A DNA stretch of 64,000 nt from Lunularia cruciata (GCA_948567375.1 OX419757.1:69881836-69945835), one strand, 5' to 3'. Shown: positions 32,210-44,333, numbered from the stretch's first letter. Made by a program: numbers and translations. Notes: generated by a model not told the origin, from the letters alone.

Positions 32210-33220
32210 CAAGAACTAGACTATGAGGCCAATTTCCTCACTACTCTCAACATTCTAGAGTGGAAGAAAAATGAGAAGTTGAGAGACTATCCAAAGAGAT
32301 TTCAAAGCCTTAGAAGTTGAGTTCCCAAGAGGGGAGTCATCCAAGGATACTCAGATGCACAAGCAATAGCATGGTTCCTAGGAGGATTGCTTATGGAGAT
32401 TCAAGTCTTTGCAAAGGAATGAGGATATGATACCTTGGATTGCATGATCAAATCTGTAGTACTGTATGAGTTAGCAAGGCTGAACCCTATAGGGAGATCA
32501 TGCCAAAGCCATAGCTTGAAAAAAATAGCAAAGCAAATGGCTAAACAAACACCTTTAGTATCCTTTAACACCTCAAGTAGAACATTATCTTTGTTGTCCT
32601 CCTTGGAAGATGAGTAGGAGAGAAGAAGAGAAAAACAAGGCATCCAAAAGTCCAAGGTGGCCTCTACTTAAAAAACCCCTATGCAATTGGGAACTAAGTC
32701 AATGGAACTTCTCAAGGAGTTTGTTGACTTCAAGATGCAGATGGCTGGTGCAAATGAGAGCAAAAAGTTCCCTTCATATACCCAACCTAATATATGGTGT
32801 ACAATATATGGGAAGCTAGGACATGCTAATACCAAATGTTTCTCTAACCTTCCTTCTTCCTTCATGCATTAGATCGAGTGGTTGCAAGAGTGGGAGAGAC
32901 AAGAGTATTATGTAGAGGAAGATGATCAAGTCTTTGCAATCCAAGAAGTACCTCATATGATACCTCATCCAAATCTTGCCCTTGTCTCTCAATATGCACC
33001 CACAAGATATGCTACAAATGAACCCCCACAAATTTTTTTTCCCCTAAGCAAACTCTCCCAAGTATGTGGGTTATAATTGTGGCGTGTTGGGTCATTGAGC
33101 ATCAAGTTGCCCAAAAAGCTGAAATGACCACCTTGCACAATTGCTATGTGGCAACTACAAGGCTCTAGGGTATACCAGGACAACTTGTCCTCAAACCCCA
33201 TACCTTGACCTTTTGTAAAT
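32210..33220 (+). pseudogene. gag: gag of Ty3/gypsy element with zinc knuckle
   Basis: Frame pieces read '..FLTTLNILEWKKNEKLRDYPKRF', a capsid-like helical block near 32,240, and 'AIAWFLGGLLMEIQ' near 32,370. They are followed by 'WCTIYGKLGHANTKCF' (32,795-32,842), a knuckle-like motif whose second Cys is replaced by Tyr. A second knuckle 'YNCGVLGH.ASSCPKS' (33,070-33,115) has an in-frame stop. Gag would assemble the virus-like particle and bind RNA. Broken by several stops. Confidence 0.5.
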
Positions 33221-34139
33221 TTTGTACCTTACATCCTCCATAAATGGATGCAAGTGTAACTACCTAAGCTTTGAGAACTTAAAGCTAGATAAGGCAATGT
33301 TGACCAATGATTAAGGATGGCCAGATCTAGAGGTGAATCAAGTAATGACATGCTTGACTAAGAGACTCAAAAATACTACTGCCTCATTAGAAGCTTTGAC
33401 ATTGATAGAGGATAAGAGGAACACAAAGAATGATCATCTAAAAAATACTATTGGATAAAGAGGTTAAGTTGTTGACCAAGCCTAAGATGAAAATAGAACA
33501 AGATGCTCCTATGGTCAAGGCAAGTCTAGACCCACTTGGCATTGCCCTTCACAAGGAGTCAACTATCCATTGTCACACTACCAACCCTTAATATTTAGCA
33601 AAGATTTGAAGGGAAGTGCACGACCTATTAGAAATGGAGTTGTAGAAGATCAACATAACTCAATAGTGAGACAATGTAGATTCCATGCCATCAAATGCAC
33701 TTGATCATGCACCTACATCCCAAGGAGATGGAAGTTGTGGCTTCACCTTTGTGGACACTTATGCAAATTAAAGCAATAATGAACATGCAAAAATAGAAAT
33801 TAGGGATCAAAAGGGATTCAACACAATCACATCCTAGTAGGACACAATAGCCCAACGGCCAAACAAGAGAAGAAGCAAAGGAGGAAGCAAACTCTCTTTT
33901 GGTGGTATCCTAATATGATATTATAGCCAACTTGGGATCCTCCAAGGTGGATGTCACCTTCAAAAAACTATGGGAGGTCAATAACTTGTACAAGAAGCAA
34001 TTAGCTCTCATGCTCCATCCTAAAATGTAACCAAAAAAACCTATAAGCAATCCACATGATATAGCTAGAAGATCACTAGAAGGTCACTAGAAGTCACTAA
34101 GGTCACTAAAAGTAGAAACAAAGATAAATGGCTCCATGA

Positions 34140-34400
34140 TTCCTTCTGCACTTATTGATTCTAGATCCTGAGTTAATGTGCATGACGGATGAGATTACAA
34201 TTAAGTTGAGATATACAACATTTGAACCTACTCCATGCATCCTCAGATTGTGGATCAAACACAAAGATGACCATTAAGGATGTTGAAAAATGGACCTATT
34301 TTTATTGGGTAGCATAACCTTTGAGGTCAACTACACTATTCTTTGCCCTATAGTCAAGTCAAGTTACCTGGTGTCAATATGATAGCCCTAGCTATATGAT
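34140..34400 (+). pseudogene. Aspartic protease remnant of Ty3/gypsy element
   Basis: The piece 'ALIDSRS.VNVMTDE' style sequence (34,148-34,190) corresponds to the retropepsin 'DSG(S/A)..N.M' active-site loop, with Gly replaced by Arg and an in-frame TGA. Downstream residues near 34,290-34,370 fit the protease C-terminal half ('GSITFEVNYTI'). Confidence 0.45.
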
Positions 34401-34417
34401 GCTAGAGTTTTGATGGA

Positions 34418-34935
34418 TTGGTACCAACACCGCTTGAGTTTCAAAGAAAAATAGGCCCCAGACCTCAAACTATTATGGTGTTTTGGAAGAATGTTCCTCA
34501 TTTGGGAGACACTCTATTCTTAGAAGAGGATTACCCTAATAGTTCTTTGGATGTCTCCAAAGATTCCTCAAGTGATAATGTGGTAAACTACCTAGAATGC
34601 TATGAGATTGGCAAAGAACAAGAGAGGAGTGATCAACCCAATGATCTTGAGGAAACCTTTGTTCTCTTGGAAGTAAGCCTAGTGAGTCATTTTGATGGTA
34701 TTATTAAGCCAAATGATTGTCAAGATGTGATTGTAGGAGGAGGACAATCTCTAAAGATCTCTAAAATGGTAAGCCAAGAGGAATGCCAAGCATTTAATAT
34801 GATGTTCAAAGAATAGCAAGATGTCTAGAACATTGAAGAGATCCTTGGTCACATTTGTGACCACTTGATTACTTTGTAAGAGAAAGCAATGCCTATCAGG
34901 CAACATTGGTATTGCCTTAACCCAAAGCCTTAGGA
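34418..34935 (+). pseudogene. Protease-RT linker of Ty3/gypsy element
   Basis: 132 codons are open (34,418-34,816), reading 'VPHLGDTLFLEEDYP', an acidic Ser-rich stretch and 'SLKISKMVSQEECQAF..MFKE', then a TAG where Gln-Asp follows. The same order ('VPHLGETT', 'LKISKTATSNKLA', 'DVFAW') is seen in the second gypsy element at 60.07-60.44 kb. This is the segment just upstream of RT. The RT core that should follow is absent. Confidence 0.55.
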
Positions 34936-34989
34936 AACCTTTGTCCTAGAGCTGCACTTTAAAATTATACCCTTGGACTTGAGCTAGGT

Positions 34990-35186
34990 CTATGTGACGT
35001 CTAGGTGCAACAATGTGAACAATGCAAAGTGAAGCCCTACCGTGAAGTCAGTACACCAAAAACAAAATTTGACCGTTGGAAGTAATCTATGGGAAATTGC
35101 TGAAATACCTTTGACTACTATCACTGCAACTCTAGTGTCTAAGCAATCTAGATGCAACACTACAAATTGCATGACAAATATCATGC
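34990..35186 (-). repeat. 3' LTR remnant of the methyltransferase element
   Basis: The minus strand starting 'tgtcatgcaatttgtagt' at 35,186 aligns with the LTR starts at 51,186 (minus) and 62,322 (plus). Similarity extends to about 34,990 ('ttcacggtagggc..cactttgca'), where it stops, so most of this LTR is deleted. A purine tract ('agggggcaa', minus strand, 35,294-35,303) lies about 110 bases upstream of the LTR start and may be the polypurine tract displaced by an insertion. Confidence 0.6.
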
Positions 35187-35460
35187 ATGTATACATTGCT
35201 ATACAACATACATCACTGTCAACATCATACAGAAGCACAACTATAGAAGCACAACTCACATATAAGCCATACATAGACTCTAAAGTGCCACAATTGCCCC
35301 CTAGTTGGCGGTTAGGTCCCTATAACTCCAGATAGCTATCTACTCTAAGTATATGGTATAACTTATGATGGGCAAAGATCAGAAGGTTAGGTGCTATGGA
35401 GCCCCATTGTTAGTCACATGTCTGCAATCTATACAACATAAAGAATGAACTAGCTATAGG

Positions 35461-35600
35461 TCAAGTGCATCTAGGACATAACCATTGTCCTTGAGGAACC
35501 AATGTGAGGGGAAGAGTCATACATGCCATATGCCATCCTCTCAAACAACTATCACACACTAACATAGTAACAACTCCACCAAAGAGCCACATAAGATACA
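35461..35600 (-). pseudogene. PHD finger at the C-terminus of the integrase ORF
   Basis: The minus strand shows the eight metal ligands of a C4HC3 PHD finger in order. They are 'CILCGS' (Cys1-Cys2), after a one-base frameshift 'CDSC' (Cys3-Cys4), 'GWHMAC' (His5, Cys6), and 'WLCPRC' (Trp then Cys7-Cys8), followed at once by TGA (35,461-35,463). The order, the Trp two residues before the last Cys pair and the terminal stop make the call strong. PHD fingers bind histone H3 tails, so this could guide integration to chromatin. The frameshift between Cys2 and Cys3 breaks it in this copy. Confidence 0.75.
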
Positions 35601-37645
35601 CCTCAAGCTTGCACGTGCAAGTGCCAAGCTTGGGTCCATAGTACTATCAATGTTTAGGAGGTGGCATGGCGCACAATTGCACACATGATCCTTCCAAACA
35701 ACACATCATTTCCTTCTAACACAAGGACTCTAGATGGAAAAACCTCACACACTCTCAAGATAGTACAACCTATCAAAACATCAGGTGTTATTGGTGTTGT
35801 TTGCTATAGATATACATAGTCTCTTGGATGAAATTGATGGATTGAGGGTCTATAACCTCCTCCTTGAATGGTAGCATAGTGTAAGGTATCTCTATGTTGA
35901 GCAATTGCCAAGTTCTCAAAGGCCATTGACATCACTCTCCAAAAGATCTCTACCTTGTGAACCAGCCTATCTCTCACTCAAGATGAACCTCTGATGGCTA
36001 TTATGGTAGCGCACCATGGACTAAGAAGGTAAAGAACCCCAACTCCATCATACTCTTCCAAGGCTAACACTCCAAGACTCAAGACATTGCTCACTAAAGA
36101 ACTTAATGAGAGAGAGATAGTTGCAAATGAAAGGATGATGAGTACCTCCTCACCCCTAGTTTATATACTTGTGAAATAGTTACGCACCAAAGTTACTAAT
36201 TATTGGAGTAACTCAAGTTACTAAGCTAAAAGTCAAATAAAGTCAAAAATTATAAAGGAATATCCATCCACATGGGCATATTTCACTAAGCATGTGATCT
36301 TATCTTGACCTAACCACTAAGTCAAGGATTCCTTCACATGGCTATCCTTGGACTTTAGAAGAATCCAAAACAAAAAGGTTTGCAGACAAAGAATTCTCAA
36401 CTTTTTCCTCAAAGCCAAACACCTAGGAATAATACCAAGTCAACACACTAGAATCCACAATAGTGGTGCTCATCTTTTCTACTTCCTCTAAAGTAAGGTC
36501 CCCACTATCTTAGCTATGACTAACTTTAGCTAATCATGACTAATGTAGAACCATCCTTTATCTCTATATAAATAATATCTCTCAAGTATTTATAATACTA
36601 AGCTAAATATCATAATACCACACACATGGACAAATGGGTGTTACAACTCACTGAGAACATGCGCTCATCTAGACATCTGGATCATCTAAATCCAAAACTA
36701 CTATAAATCTCGACAAATGGCTGTAGGTAAATCTGGATCCTCATCCGTAGAGTAGGAAGTAAGGAGAGAAGGATGCTAAGGAGACTTGCTGACTGAACTA
36801 ATAGCCCATGGCCAACCAAGGTAATTGGAGATCCCAATTTCCCAAGTGGCCTCTCTGCAAACCATACTTTTACAATCCTCTCTTCACCGTTTGAACCACT
36901 CTCTGCTAAGCCATCTACCTCAAGATGATCTTAGGATGTAGTACAATGATCAATCAAAGCCTTATCACACAAGACTTGAAACTCCTCCAAGAACTTTGTA
37001 CCCTAATCAATCAAAATCTCAATTGGTGCACCAAAATGATTAAGAACTTGACCCAAGAATGAGTAAGTTGTCCCTTCACTAGACTTGTCAGGAAGTGCCA
37101 CCAACTCAATCCACTTGGAGAAGTGCTCCTCTATCACCAAGACATACCAATGATGTCTCATAATCAACGGTCAAGGTCCAGAAAAGTCCAAACTCCAACG
37201 GTAATCTAGTCCCATGATAGGTAATGGGTGTAACTATGGCGTAAGAGCATTGAATGATGCTCTAACTCAATCACAAACCACACATCTGGCAGCAAACTGC
37301 TATACCTTGGTCTGCATACCGCACCACCAATAATGACTCTAGAGTAAGCTATATGTATGCTTTTTTCCAAAATGTCCTAGCTCCTCATGAGCATGACGGA
37401 CCAACTATTGTCTTTGAGATGGAAGTGGTACTACTTGCACTCTACCATTCTCCCATACATGCAAAAGGTGTTTGCCCTCAAATTTGAATTTTTTGGCTGG
37501 CTGAAGGACACAATCTCTCTCCTTGTCCCCAACTATGCCACCCACAACACCACTGCAAAGATAGTCCATCACTAAGACATCACCATGAATGTCTTGCTGA
37601 ATTGTACCAATATCTTCACTCTCCAGATCTATGCGCTAAGAGAGA
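35601..37645 (-). pseudogene. Ty3/gypsy integrase of the methyltransferase element
   Basis: An N-terminal zinc domain is visible near 37,390-37,260 ('EELGHFGKKHTY', 'SHYWWCGMQTKV', 'CVVC'). The catalytic core near 37,200-36,960 has 'LTVDYETSLVCLGD', '..GTKFLEEFQVLCDKALID' and 'DHPRG'. The block ending 'DDPDV' is near 36,680. After the insert at 35,968-36,645 the C-terminal part resumes ('MAFENLAIAQHRDTL', then 'VWKDHVCNCAPCHL' near 35,680). It would integrate element cDNA. Many TAG/TGA stops break it, and the 678-bp LTR insert splits it. Confidence 0.65.
35968..36645 (+). repeat. Solo LTR-like insert, copy 1
   Basis: About 90% similar by eye to 50,191-50,866 over its whole length, from 'tatctctcactcaagatgaa' to 'gggtgttaca'. 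Near the right end it carries 'ctctatataaataatatc', a good TATA box in + orientation. It splits the integrase of the methyltransferase element. The flanks do not show a clean target-site duplication. Confidence 0.7.
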
Positions 37646-37650
37646 TACCA

Positions 37651-40600
37651 TGTGGTGCCTACATTTTTTTCTCTCTGTTTATTAGTGTTTAAGGGAAGAA
37701 GTAAGCATTGGAAGCCAAATTGTGGAAGAAGAATGGACAGAAGTGACTTTGGAGGATATCTGAAGAAGGCGACATCGGATCTGATGATGGAGGTACTTAG
37801 AAGAAGGGTACGATAGAAAAAAGTCCAAAGAGCATTGTCTTTGGGTTGGAAGGCGCAGGTGATACAAAGACCGTCTAACAACCTTGGTACGTGGCAAGAA
37901 AGTACACTTCAAGAAATGGTGGAGGCAGAAGAAGTATGTCTTGATAGTGACCGGACATCAACACGCAGAAGAAGGGAAGTTGAATTTGAAATCGACTGAA
38001 GATTGATTGCAATTTGGGGTAATATAAGATTGCAATTGCGCAGGGACAAGTTGAATATGCCAAGTCAATTTTTAATTCCTTTGAGTAGTTGTCATGCAGT
38101 AATGCATGTCCGAAAGCCAATTGAGAGTGAAATTTTTTGAAATCCAGAAGGGGTTAGAGTGTCTCGTCCAAGAGAAAGCATTGTCTTTCAGTGTCATAGA
38201 ACGCAAGAGCATATTATGGCAAAGAAGGTCACAAATGCCCTGGCGGTGCAAAGTTTTGCAATTTGTAGGTTAGATGTAGTAGCCAGAATTGAAGTCTTGA
38301 ATAGACTTTGTATTACATTTTTAGCATGGAACTAGAATTTCAGTTTCCCAAGAGTGATGGCAGAGATAGCTGCTAATAATTGTGAGGAGGGTCCCAAAGT
38401 TGAAGGGAAGAGAGGAAATCCGGCTTGATGGACTAAGTCAGATTGGATGTTAGTATTGGGAAAGGAAGTAGGAGAGCCGACGGGGATCACCTTTTATCAA
38501 AAGTGTGATGCTGCAAAAGAGACGCCAGAAATTCAAAACTGGTTCTTTGCTCCAAGAACCACGAATGGCTACAAGGTGGAGTCCTATCAGGATCCAATTA
38601 GGAGAAGTATCATAGGGGCGATGATGGCCAGGTTCAAGCCAGAATGAACAACGTATGTGAACATGCAACAAGCGATCTTCTTCCACCAAATGTTTGTAGG
38701 AGTCAAGGTGAATTGGGCGAAGTGTTTTCACCACCGAACAAGGCAAATGGTGATCAATTGGCAAATAAGTTCTCCTCCTCATTATTTTGCACCATTTGCA
38801 GTGCATTTCTACTTCGGGTTAAACTTGCTGACAGTAGAGGAGCGGCATTGCATGGTGTCCCATTTCCATCTTGACTTAAGATGAGAAGCGGACAAAGAAG
38901 AGCGATAGTATATGATACACCTACGAGCCAACGATGATCATTTCTTGAAGACCGGACAATGGAAGATAGAAGAAGTCAAAAGTCCAAAGACAAAGAAGCG
39001 CAGTAAACTTGAAGAAGCAAAGTTACCTCCCGCTCAAAGGAAGACTCAAAGATTGGTTGTGCAGAATAAGAAGATGGTGAGAGAAGCATCATTGGAATCA
39101 GAGTCTGAAGAAGAAACCGAGTCGCAAGAGGAGGAATCCGAAGAAGAAGAACTCACCTTAAAAAGTGAGAAGTCTGGAAGTGATAGTGAGAGGGAATACT
39201 GAGGTGATACTGAGGTTCAACAATTGGTGACAGTCAGTGAAGCTTGTCATGCAATGATTGATAGAGTACCTAAAACAACGAGTCATTGCATAGCCATGGT
39301 GGTGAATAAGCAAAGACCAGAGGAAAAGGAGGAGTATCCTACGGGGTCGAGTTCAATCGATAAAGAAGAAGAAAGTTCAGATGCGGTGTCTTTGAAGATA
39401 CAAAGATCATGACTTTGGATGAAGGAGCCGATGAAGGAGGTGAAGACTGAAGACAAAGACGGCGATGAAGATAAAGAAAGCTTTGGTGGGATATCATATC
39501 TGATGAAAGTGGTCACCCTATTGCTGGAGCTGTTAAAGGAGCATCGGAATGTAATTCCCCAAGATTGTAGGAAGGAGATGAATGAGTTGTAGGTGATGAA
39601 GCATCTGTTGAGTGAAGTGAAGGGGTTGTAGGAACAACAAGTCCAAAGAAATGAAGAAATTGAAGAACTTCAGAGGGATGAAGTCTTGAAGAAGAAGACT
39701 TTCAAGATGTTACAAGAAAGCTGCGAGTCAAAAGAGAAAGAACTACAGAGGCAAGCCAGAGAATTGAAGGAGCAGGTGATGTGGCTGAGCAAAATGAAGG
39801 AGGAAGTGAGTGATGTGCGCATCGAGAATATTCATTTGAAGGCAACGGTAGCAATAATGGAGTAGGAGTTGGACAACTTGAAGAAGAGTGCAACAAGGAA
39901 GGACCAAGCATGGCAGAGGGAGTTAGCAGCCAAGCAGGAAGAAGAAGAACAATAACGAGAGCTAGTCAAAAGTGCTGAGTTACAAAGTACACAGTATGCA
40001 GAGGAGAAGAAGATGCTTGCTGCGGAGTACAAAGATGAGCTGAAGATGTATCATGAAGAGTTGAAGGTAGAGCGCTCTTGAGGATATGAGTCAGAATCAG
40101 TAGGAGAAGTTGCGGGGAAGTTGAGAGCAATCTTAAGTATGGAGGCTAAAGGGAGATTGGAAGAAGCCTGTCTACATGAGTTGAAGTTGCTTGTGCAAGA
40201 AACACGGGAGAGAAAAGCCAAAGATGTGGACATGAACATGTTGCTGATTTTATTGAGAGAGCGTGTAGACCGGAAGATGTTAGAAGTAGAAGACAATGTT
40301 AGTCTCAGATTAGATTTAGTCAAACCGGAGTTAGAGAAAATTAGGAATAGTGTGACAACGGAGAGGAAGTTAGATGTTGCAGAAGTAGGAACTCAGGTGT
40401 CATTGGACTTGTTATTTGACACATTAGAGAAGAGTGGGTTAGGAGATAAAGAGTTAGATAAGTCACTCCTTAGTGCAATTGTAGTTCCTAGTGTAGAAGT
40501 AGTAGAATTAGTAAAGGAATTGGTAGAATTAGCTATACCCAAAGAAGGAGAAGTACTAAGAAGATCATTGGGTTTGGAAGCCAATGATGAGGTAGACATC

Positions 40601-41403
40601 GGATCAGGATAAGTATCAATTTTGAGATAGGAAGAGGCAGATATGAAGAGATGGATTGTCAGTTTGGATCTGCAAGTAGGAAGAGATGTTAGGAAGCGGT
40701 ACATAGGTAGGAAGAACTGCCATTTGCTTCAGTATTTAAGGGGAGCATTTGCAGTCTTATGTTGTTCAGTATTCATATTTCTGAAGATAGATAAAGCGAA
40801 GTGCTATTTTTAGTGCTCGTCGCTTGAGCTTAATTCCAATTGTCAATTTTGTGTGTAAGTTTGTGAGTGTGTGGAGAATTCCAAAGTGCAAGTCAGTGTG
40901 TCTTTGGATGTTAGATTCTACAGCCTTGATCTGTGTTTGATCTTGAGTGAAGTGCATTGGAGCAATGCCTTGATAGGTTTGAGAAGAAATGTAGTGTTGG
41001 TAGTATTCTGCATTTGTGAGTGCAACACAAAGTTGATGTGAAGCAATTTTGATCGAGGAAGTTGTACCTTCAGTGGAGGGGTGGAACACAATTCTGAGGT
41101 GAAATTGTTTTTTGCAATGAACTACCATCTTTGGGAGAATCTGAATCATCACAATCAAGAGTTGTTTGGACAGAATTTGCTATGTTATGATTATGTGTGT
41201 GTGTAGTTGTGACAAGTTGTCAAGATTGTGAGCTTGTTACTCTCTTCTGGGTGTAGTTTCTACCTGAGAGATTAAAGAAGCAATCAAGAAGAACTACAAG
41301 TTACTTTTTGACATTGTATTTAACCAATTCTGAATTATATCTCTGCGGGAACGAACTTTACTTACCCGATTACCGCAAAAGTGAGATTTGCCGGGTTGTC
41401 ACA
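37651..41403 (+). mobile_element. 3.75-kb TG...CA element, family A copy 1, with 5-bp TSD
   Basis: It begins 'tgtggtgcctacattttttt' and ends 'ccgggttgtcaca'. It is flanked by 'tacca' on both sides (37,646-37,650 and 41,404-41,408), and the minus-strand gypsy coding sequence resumes outside. A conserved 'tatttaaggggagc' TATA-like site lies near 40,733, ~670 bases before the right end, in LTR-like layout. No internal direct LTRs are visible. It may be a very long solo LTR carrying an ORF or a non-autonomous element. A second copy is at 55,643-58,783. Confidence 0.65.
38400..40632 (+). pseudogene. Decayed ORF of family A: conserved N-terminal domain plus acidic coiled coil
   Basis: Frame pieces run from 'VLGKEVGEPTGITFYQKCDA' (38,450) through 'SYQDPIRRSIIGAMMARFKP', '..QQAIFFHQMFVGVKVNWAK' and 'YFGLNLLTVEE' (38,870). 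An acidic Ser/Glu-rich region follows (39,070-39,200, 'SESEEETESQEEESEEEE'). Then comes a long Lys/Glu-rich, probably coiled-coil part to 'NDEVDIGSG' (40,612). The same pieces occur in copy 2 (56,400-58,030), so the protein was once maintained. It carries no RT, integrase or transposase motif that I can see. At least three stops or frameshifts are present. Its function is unknown. Confidence 0.5.
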
Positions 41404-42123
41404 TACCACCAAAGCCTCAAAAAATATACACAAAAAGGCCAATGTATGCCAACCTAGCACCATCTCCTCATCTATCTTACCATGCAAACATGCTCCGGTC
41501 TGATCATGATGGCTGGGACATGGGTTTCTACTCAACCCATCTGCATCATGGTTCACCACTCCAGGTCTGTGAACAATTGCAAAATTGTACTCAAAAAATC
41601 AAAGCTCATTGTGCCAGCTTCCCTAAAAGCTTGTTTGACTTCATCAACCACTTTGGCAGTTGATGATCAGTGATGAGAGTAAAGGGGTTACCAAATAGGT
41701 AACATAGGAAAATGTGCTATAGAAGGAACTGCCCAAACTGCTGCCAAGCACTCTCTCTCATATGAACTATACTTTGCCTCTGCTGAATTGTTGGAGCAAC
41801 TAGCATAGACCACCACAAACTCCTTCCCCTCATCACCATGTTGGGTAAGCATTGCTCCAAGCCCCAATATACTCCAATCAGTATGAACTTGAAATGGTTG
41901 TCCTCTGATCGGTCTCCTCAAAATAGGAGCAGATGTCAACCTCTCCTTGAGCTATACAAAAGCTCTCTCTTGCTCATCTTCCCAACACCACTCATGTGTA
42001 AGCTTGGTCAGCTTTGTCAAGGCCTTGGCAATGGCACCAAATCCTCTAACATAACATTGATAGAAGTTTGCCAACCCAAGGAATGCTTGCACTCTACTCA
42101 CATCCGTAGGCTGAGAAATATAT
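41404..42123 (-). pseudogene. RT tail, RNase H and connection domain of the methyltransferase element
   Basis: The minus strand shows 'QPTDVSRVQAFLGLANFYQ' (RT thumb/connection, ~42,090), then 'APILRRPIRGQPFQVHTDWS' and 'GLGAMLTQ ... EFVVVYAS ... SSYERECLA' (RNase H, 41,930-41,740). 'VNHDADGLSRNP' (41,555-41,520), the usual end of the RH-INT connection, follows. RNase H would remove the RNA strand after cDNA synthesis. The part between RNase H and 'DADGLSR' is shortened. Confidence 0.7.
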
Positions 42124-44333
42124 TGTCATACTTTTCTTTTCTCTCTCTAGGAACACATAGGGTGCCTAGCTGTGGAGATTGCAGATTAGAGGATGTAGGT
42201 AAACCTATAACTACTCTTTTGAACATGCATGTTACCTAACAGTCAGACCTCCACTCTTGTAACTAGTACTCTTGCTATTGGGTAGGGTAGTGACAAGCAA
42301 CCTAACTTGTCATCATAACATGCTCTCTTGGTATGTTGGTCATCACTTCCAACATTACCAAGGAGAAATACACATCATTCATAGAAGGAAAGAACCTAAG
42401 CGCAATGCCCGCACACCAATCCAAACCAATTGGGCGTACAAATAAGCATGCAAGCATAGAGAGGATCCAATCACAAGAATGTGGCAATAACTCTATGCTT
42501 TTTGGTCGGAAAAGAGCTTTAGAGCCTTTGTGCTTTGTCATAAATCTAATTCCAACTTGTATTCCAAGTCTCCTCAAAGCTATACTTCAGATCTCAACAA
42601 ATTCCTACTCCACGTGGGGATTTCCTATAACTTCTTGATGGAGAAACTATGCATGGCTCATTAAAACATACCTCTTTCTTTATAGCTTGGATTCAAGTGT
42701 TCTAGGATTCAATGAAAAACTTGTGAGATAAGCTTTCCAATGATATAAAATAGACTTCAATCAGATCACTACAATTCCCCTGAAAAGCTTTCAAAGTTGA
42801 CCAAGTTTTTGCAACTCTCACCCTAATTTAAAAATCCCCTTTTTAGGGTTTTGCCCCTGGTTCTTACCAATTTTCCCCTGATTTCTGAATCAGATGTACA
42901 TTTGATCCTCACAAAACACTCTAGAAATCTGAACTCGCAATCATAGTCACAAAAGTGAGAGAATTGAGATTCAATTAGGATTGAAGAAAGAAATGCTCCT
43001 CCAAGTCTTTTCAGTAGAACTTGTTGTATTAGATCTCACTCTCTATGACCCCAAAGCCAACCAAATTTTCTGCAGTAGTTGATTGTGCTCTTGGTTAATA
43101 TTTTGTAAAGTTTGATGGCCTAATATAACCCCAATCCTTAGATATGGATCAATTTATGAGCTGGGCTAACTTGTAAGCTCTGTAGACCCAAGTATACTTG
43201 ATCCAAGACCCTGAATTATCTATTTAAAGAATTCACATGAAACATTCACACAAAGGTGCACATCCTAACCAAAAATAAGAATGGAAATTTTCATAAGGTA
43301 TCTCAAACCACAACTTGGGGAGTGACCAAAACTCAAAACTTGATCACTAGCTCTTCTCCATCACCTTACACCTCAAGAGCTTCAACTTCAATCAACCGGA
43401 TCTGATTTGAGATTGATTCAAAACTAAAATTTTTTGTACTCAGTACTATAAGCACTTTGTCTTCTCTTCAATTGCACTAATAGATAGTGAAAATGTCACA
43501 AGAAGCTCACTCAATTGCCTACTTGTGCTCATAGGTATGAATTTTACTCCCTTGATTCAATTGATCATATCCCTCTTAGAGTCAGCTCAAATCATATGAT
43601 TTCTATCTTCAAATTGTAGCTTGTTAGCTCTTTTTTTCAACCATATCCTTGTTCTCACCAATGGCTTCCTTGAACTCCTTTGATGGGCAAAAAACTCCAG
43701 ACTTCTCTCTTGGGACCCAATCTCTTGCACATTCGTCCTTTAAGTTTTTTATTTTTTGACAAATGGACCCTACATCTCACCTTGAAGCTTATGAGCAAAA
43801 ATTTAGGCATTCTCCAACTATAGAAGCACATATATTGTCAAGTCCCAAACATGCTCATAAGTAAGCACCAGAAGGACAATAAGATCCGGGTTTCCCATCA
43901 CCGACACCACGAATACCGCCCCAAACTGTGCCAACAACTAGTCCCGTAAGCTGTCATAGTGCAAATCTAAAGATTGATGAGAAAAGGATTTGGGAGTGGC
44001 AGATTCGGGAGCATGGGACATCTCATGCTCAAACGCTTTCTCTGATATTCTACCACTCACACACTACTACAACTCTCACTCCTAACATCCTCCTCCTCCC
44101 TGAGACTCCTTGACTAAAACACACCTTCCTCTCTCCACTCACCCTCATCTTTATTCATCAAAGCCCTCAAACATGATAAGATTATAACCCATGTGGCCAA
44201 TCACATACATGTACATAGATTACCTACATGATAGCATCTCATTCATTGGATCCGGCAGACAACATACCCCATTAATGTGGAGATAAAGATGATAAGTCAC
44301 TTTTTAACGGGCTATGCAAACCACAACACGACA
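42124..44333 (-). mobile_element. 2.2-kb LTR-like insert splitting the RT
   Basis: RT coding sequence stops at about 44,334 ('GLGV..TKVGAIAH') and resumes at about 42,123 ('QPTDVSRVQ'), so the 2,210 bases between are an insertion. They start 'tgtcatac' and end 'acgaca' on the + strand (TG...CA on both strands). The part 42,250-42,500 resembles the methyltransferase-element LTR at 49,550-49,770 ('ttggtcatcacttcc', 'ggatccaatcacaag'), suggesting a related solo LTR. No convincing target-site duplication is seen, and no protein domain. Confidence 0.5.

Larger units (their letters stand above)
32205..34989 (+). mobile_element. Ty3/gypsy element, left part (gag-protease-linker)
   Basis: Decayed + strand coding DNA has the order gag, CCHC knuckle, aspartic protease, then the linker that precedes RT. 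The RT first half is missing; the RT second half, RNase H and integrase of what I take to be the same element resume at 51,187, on the far side of the inserted methyltransferase element. Nonsense codons (mostly TAG/TAA/TGA replacing CAG/CAA/CGA-like positions) and frameshifts are frequent. Confidence 0.6.
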
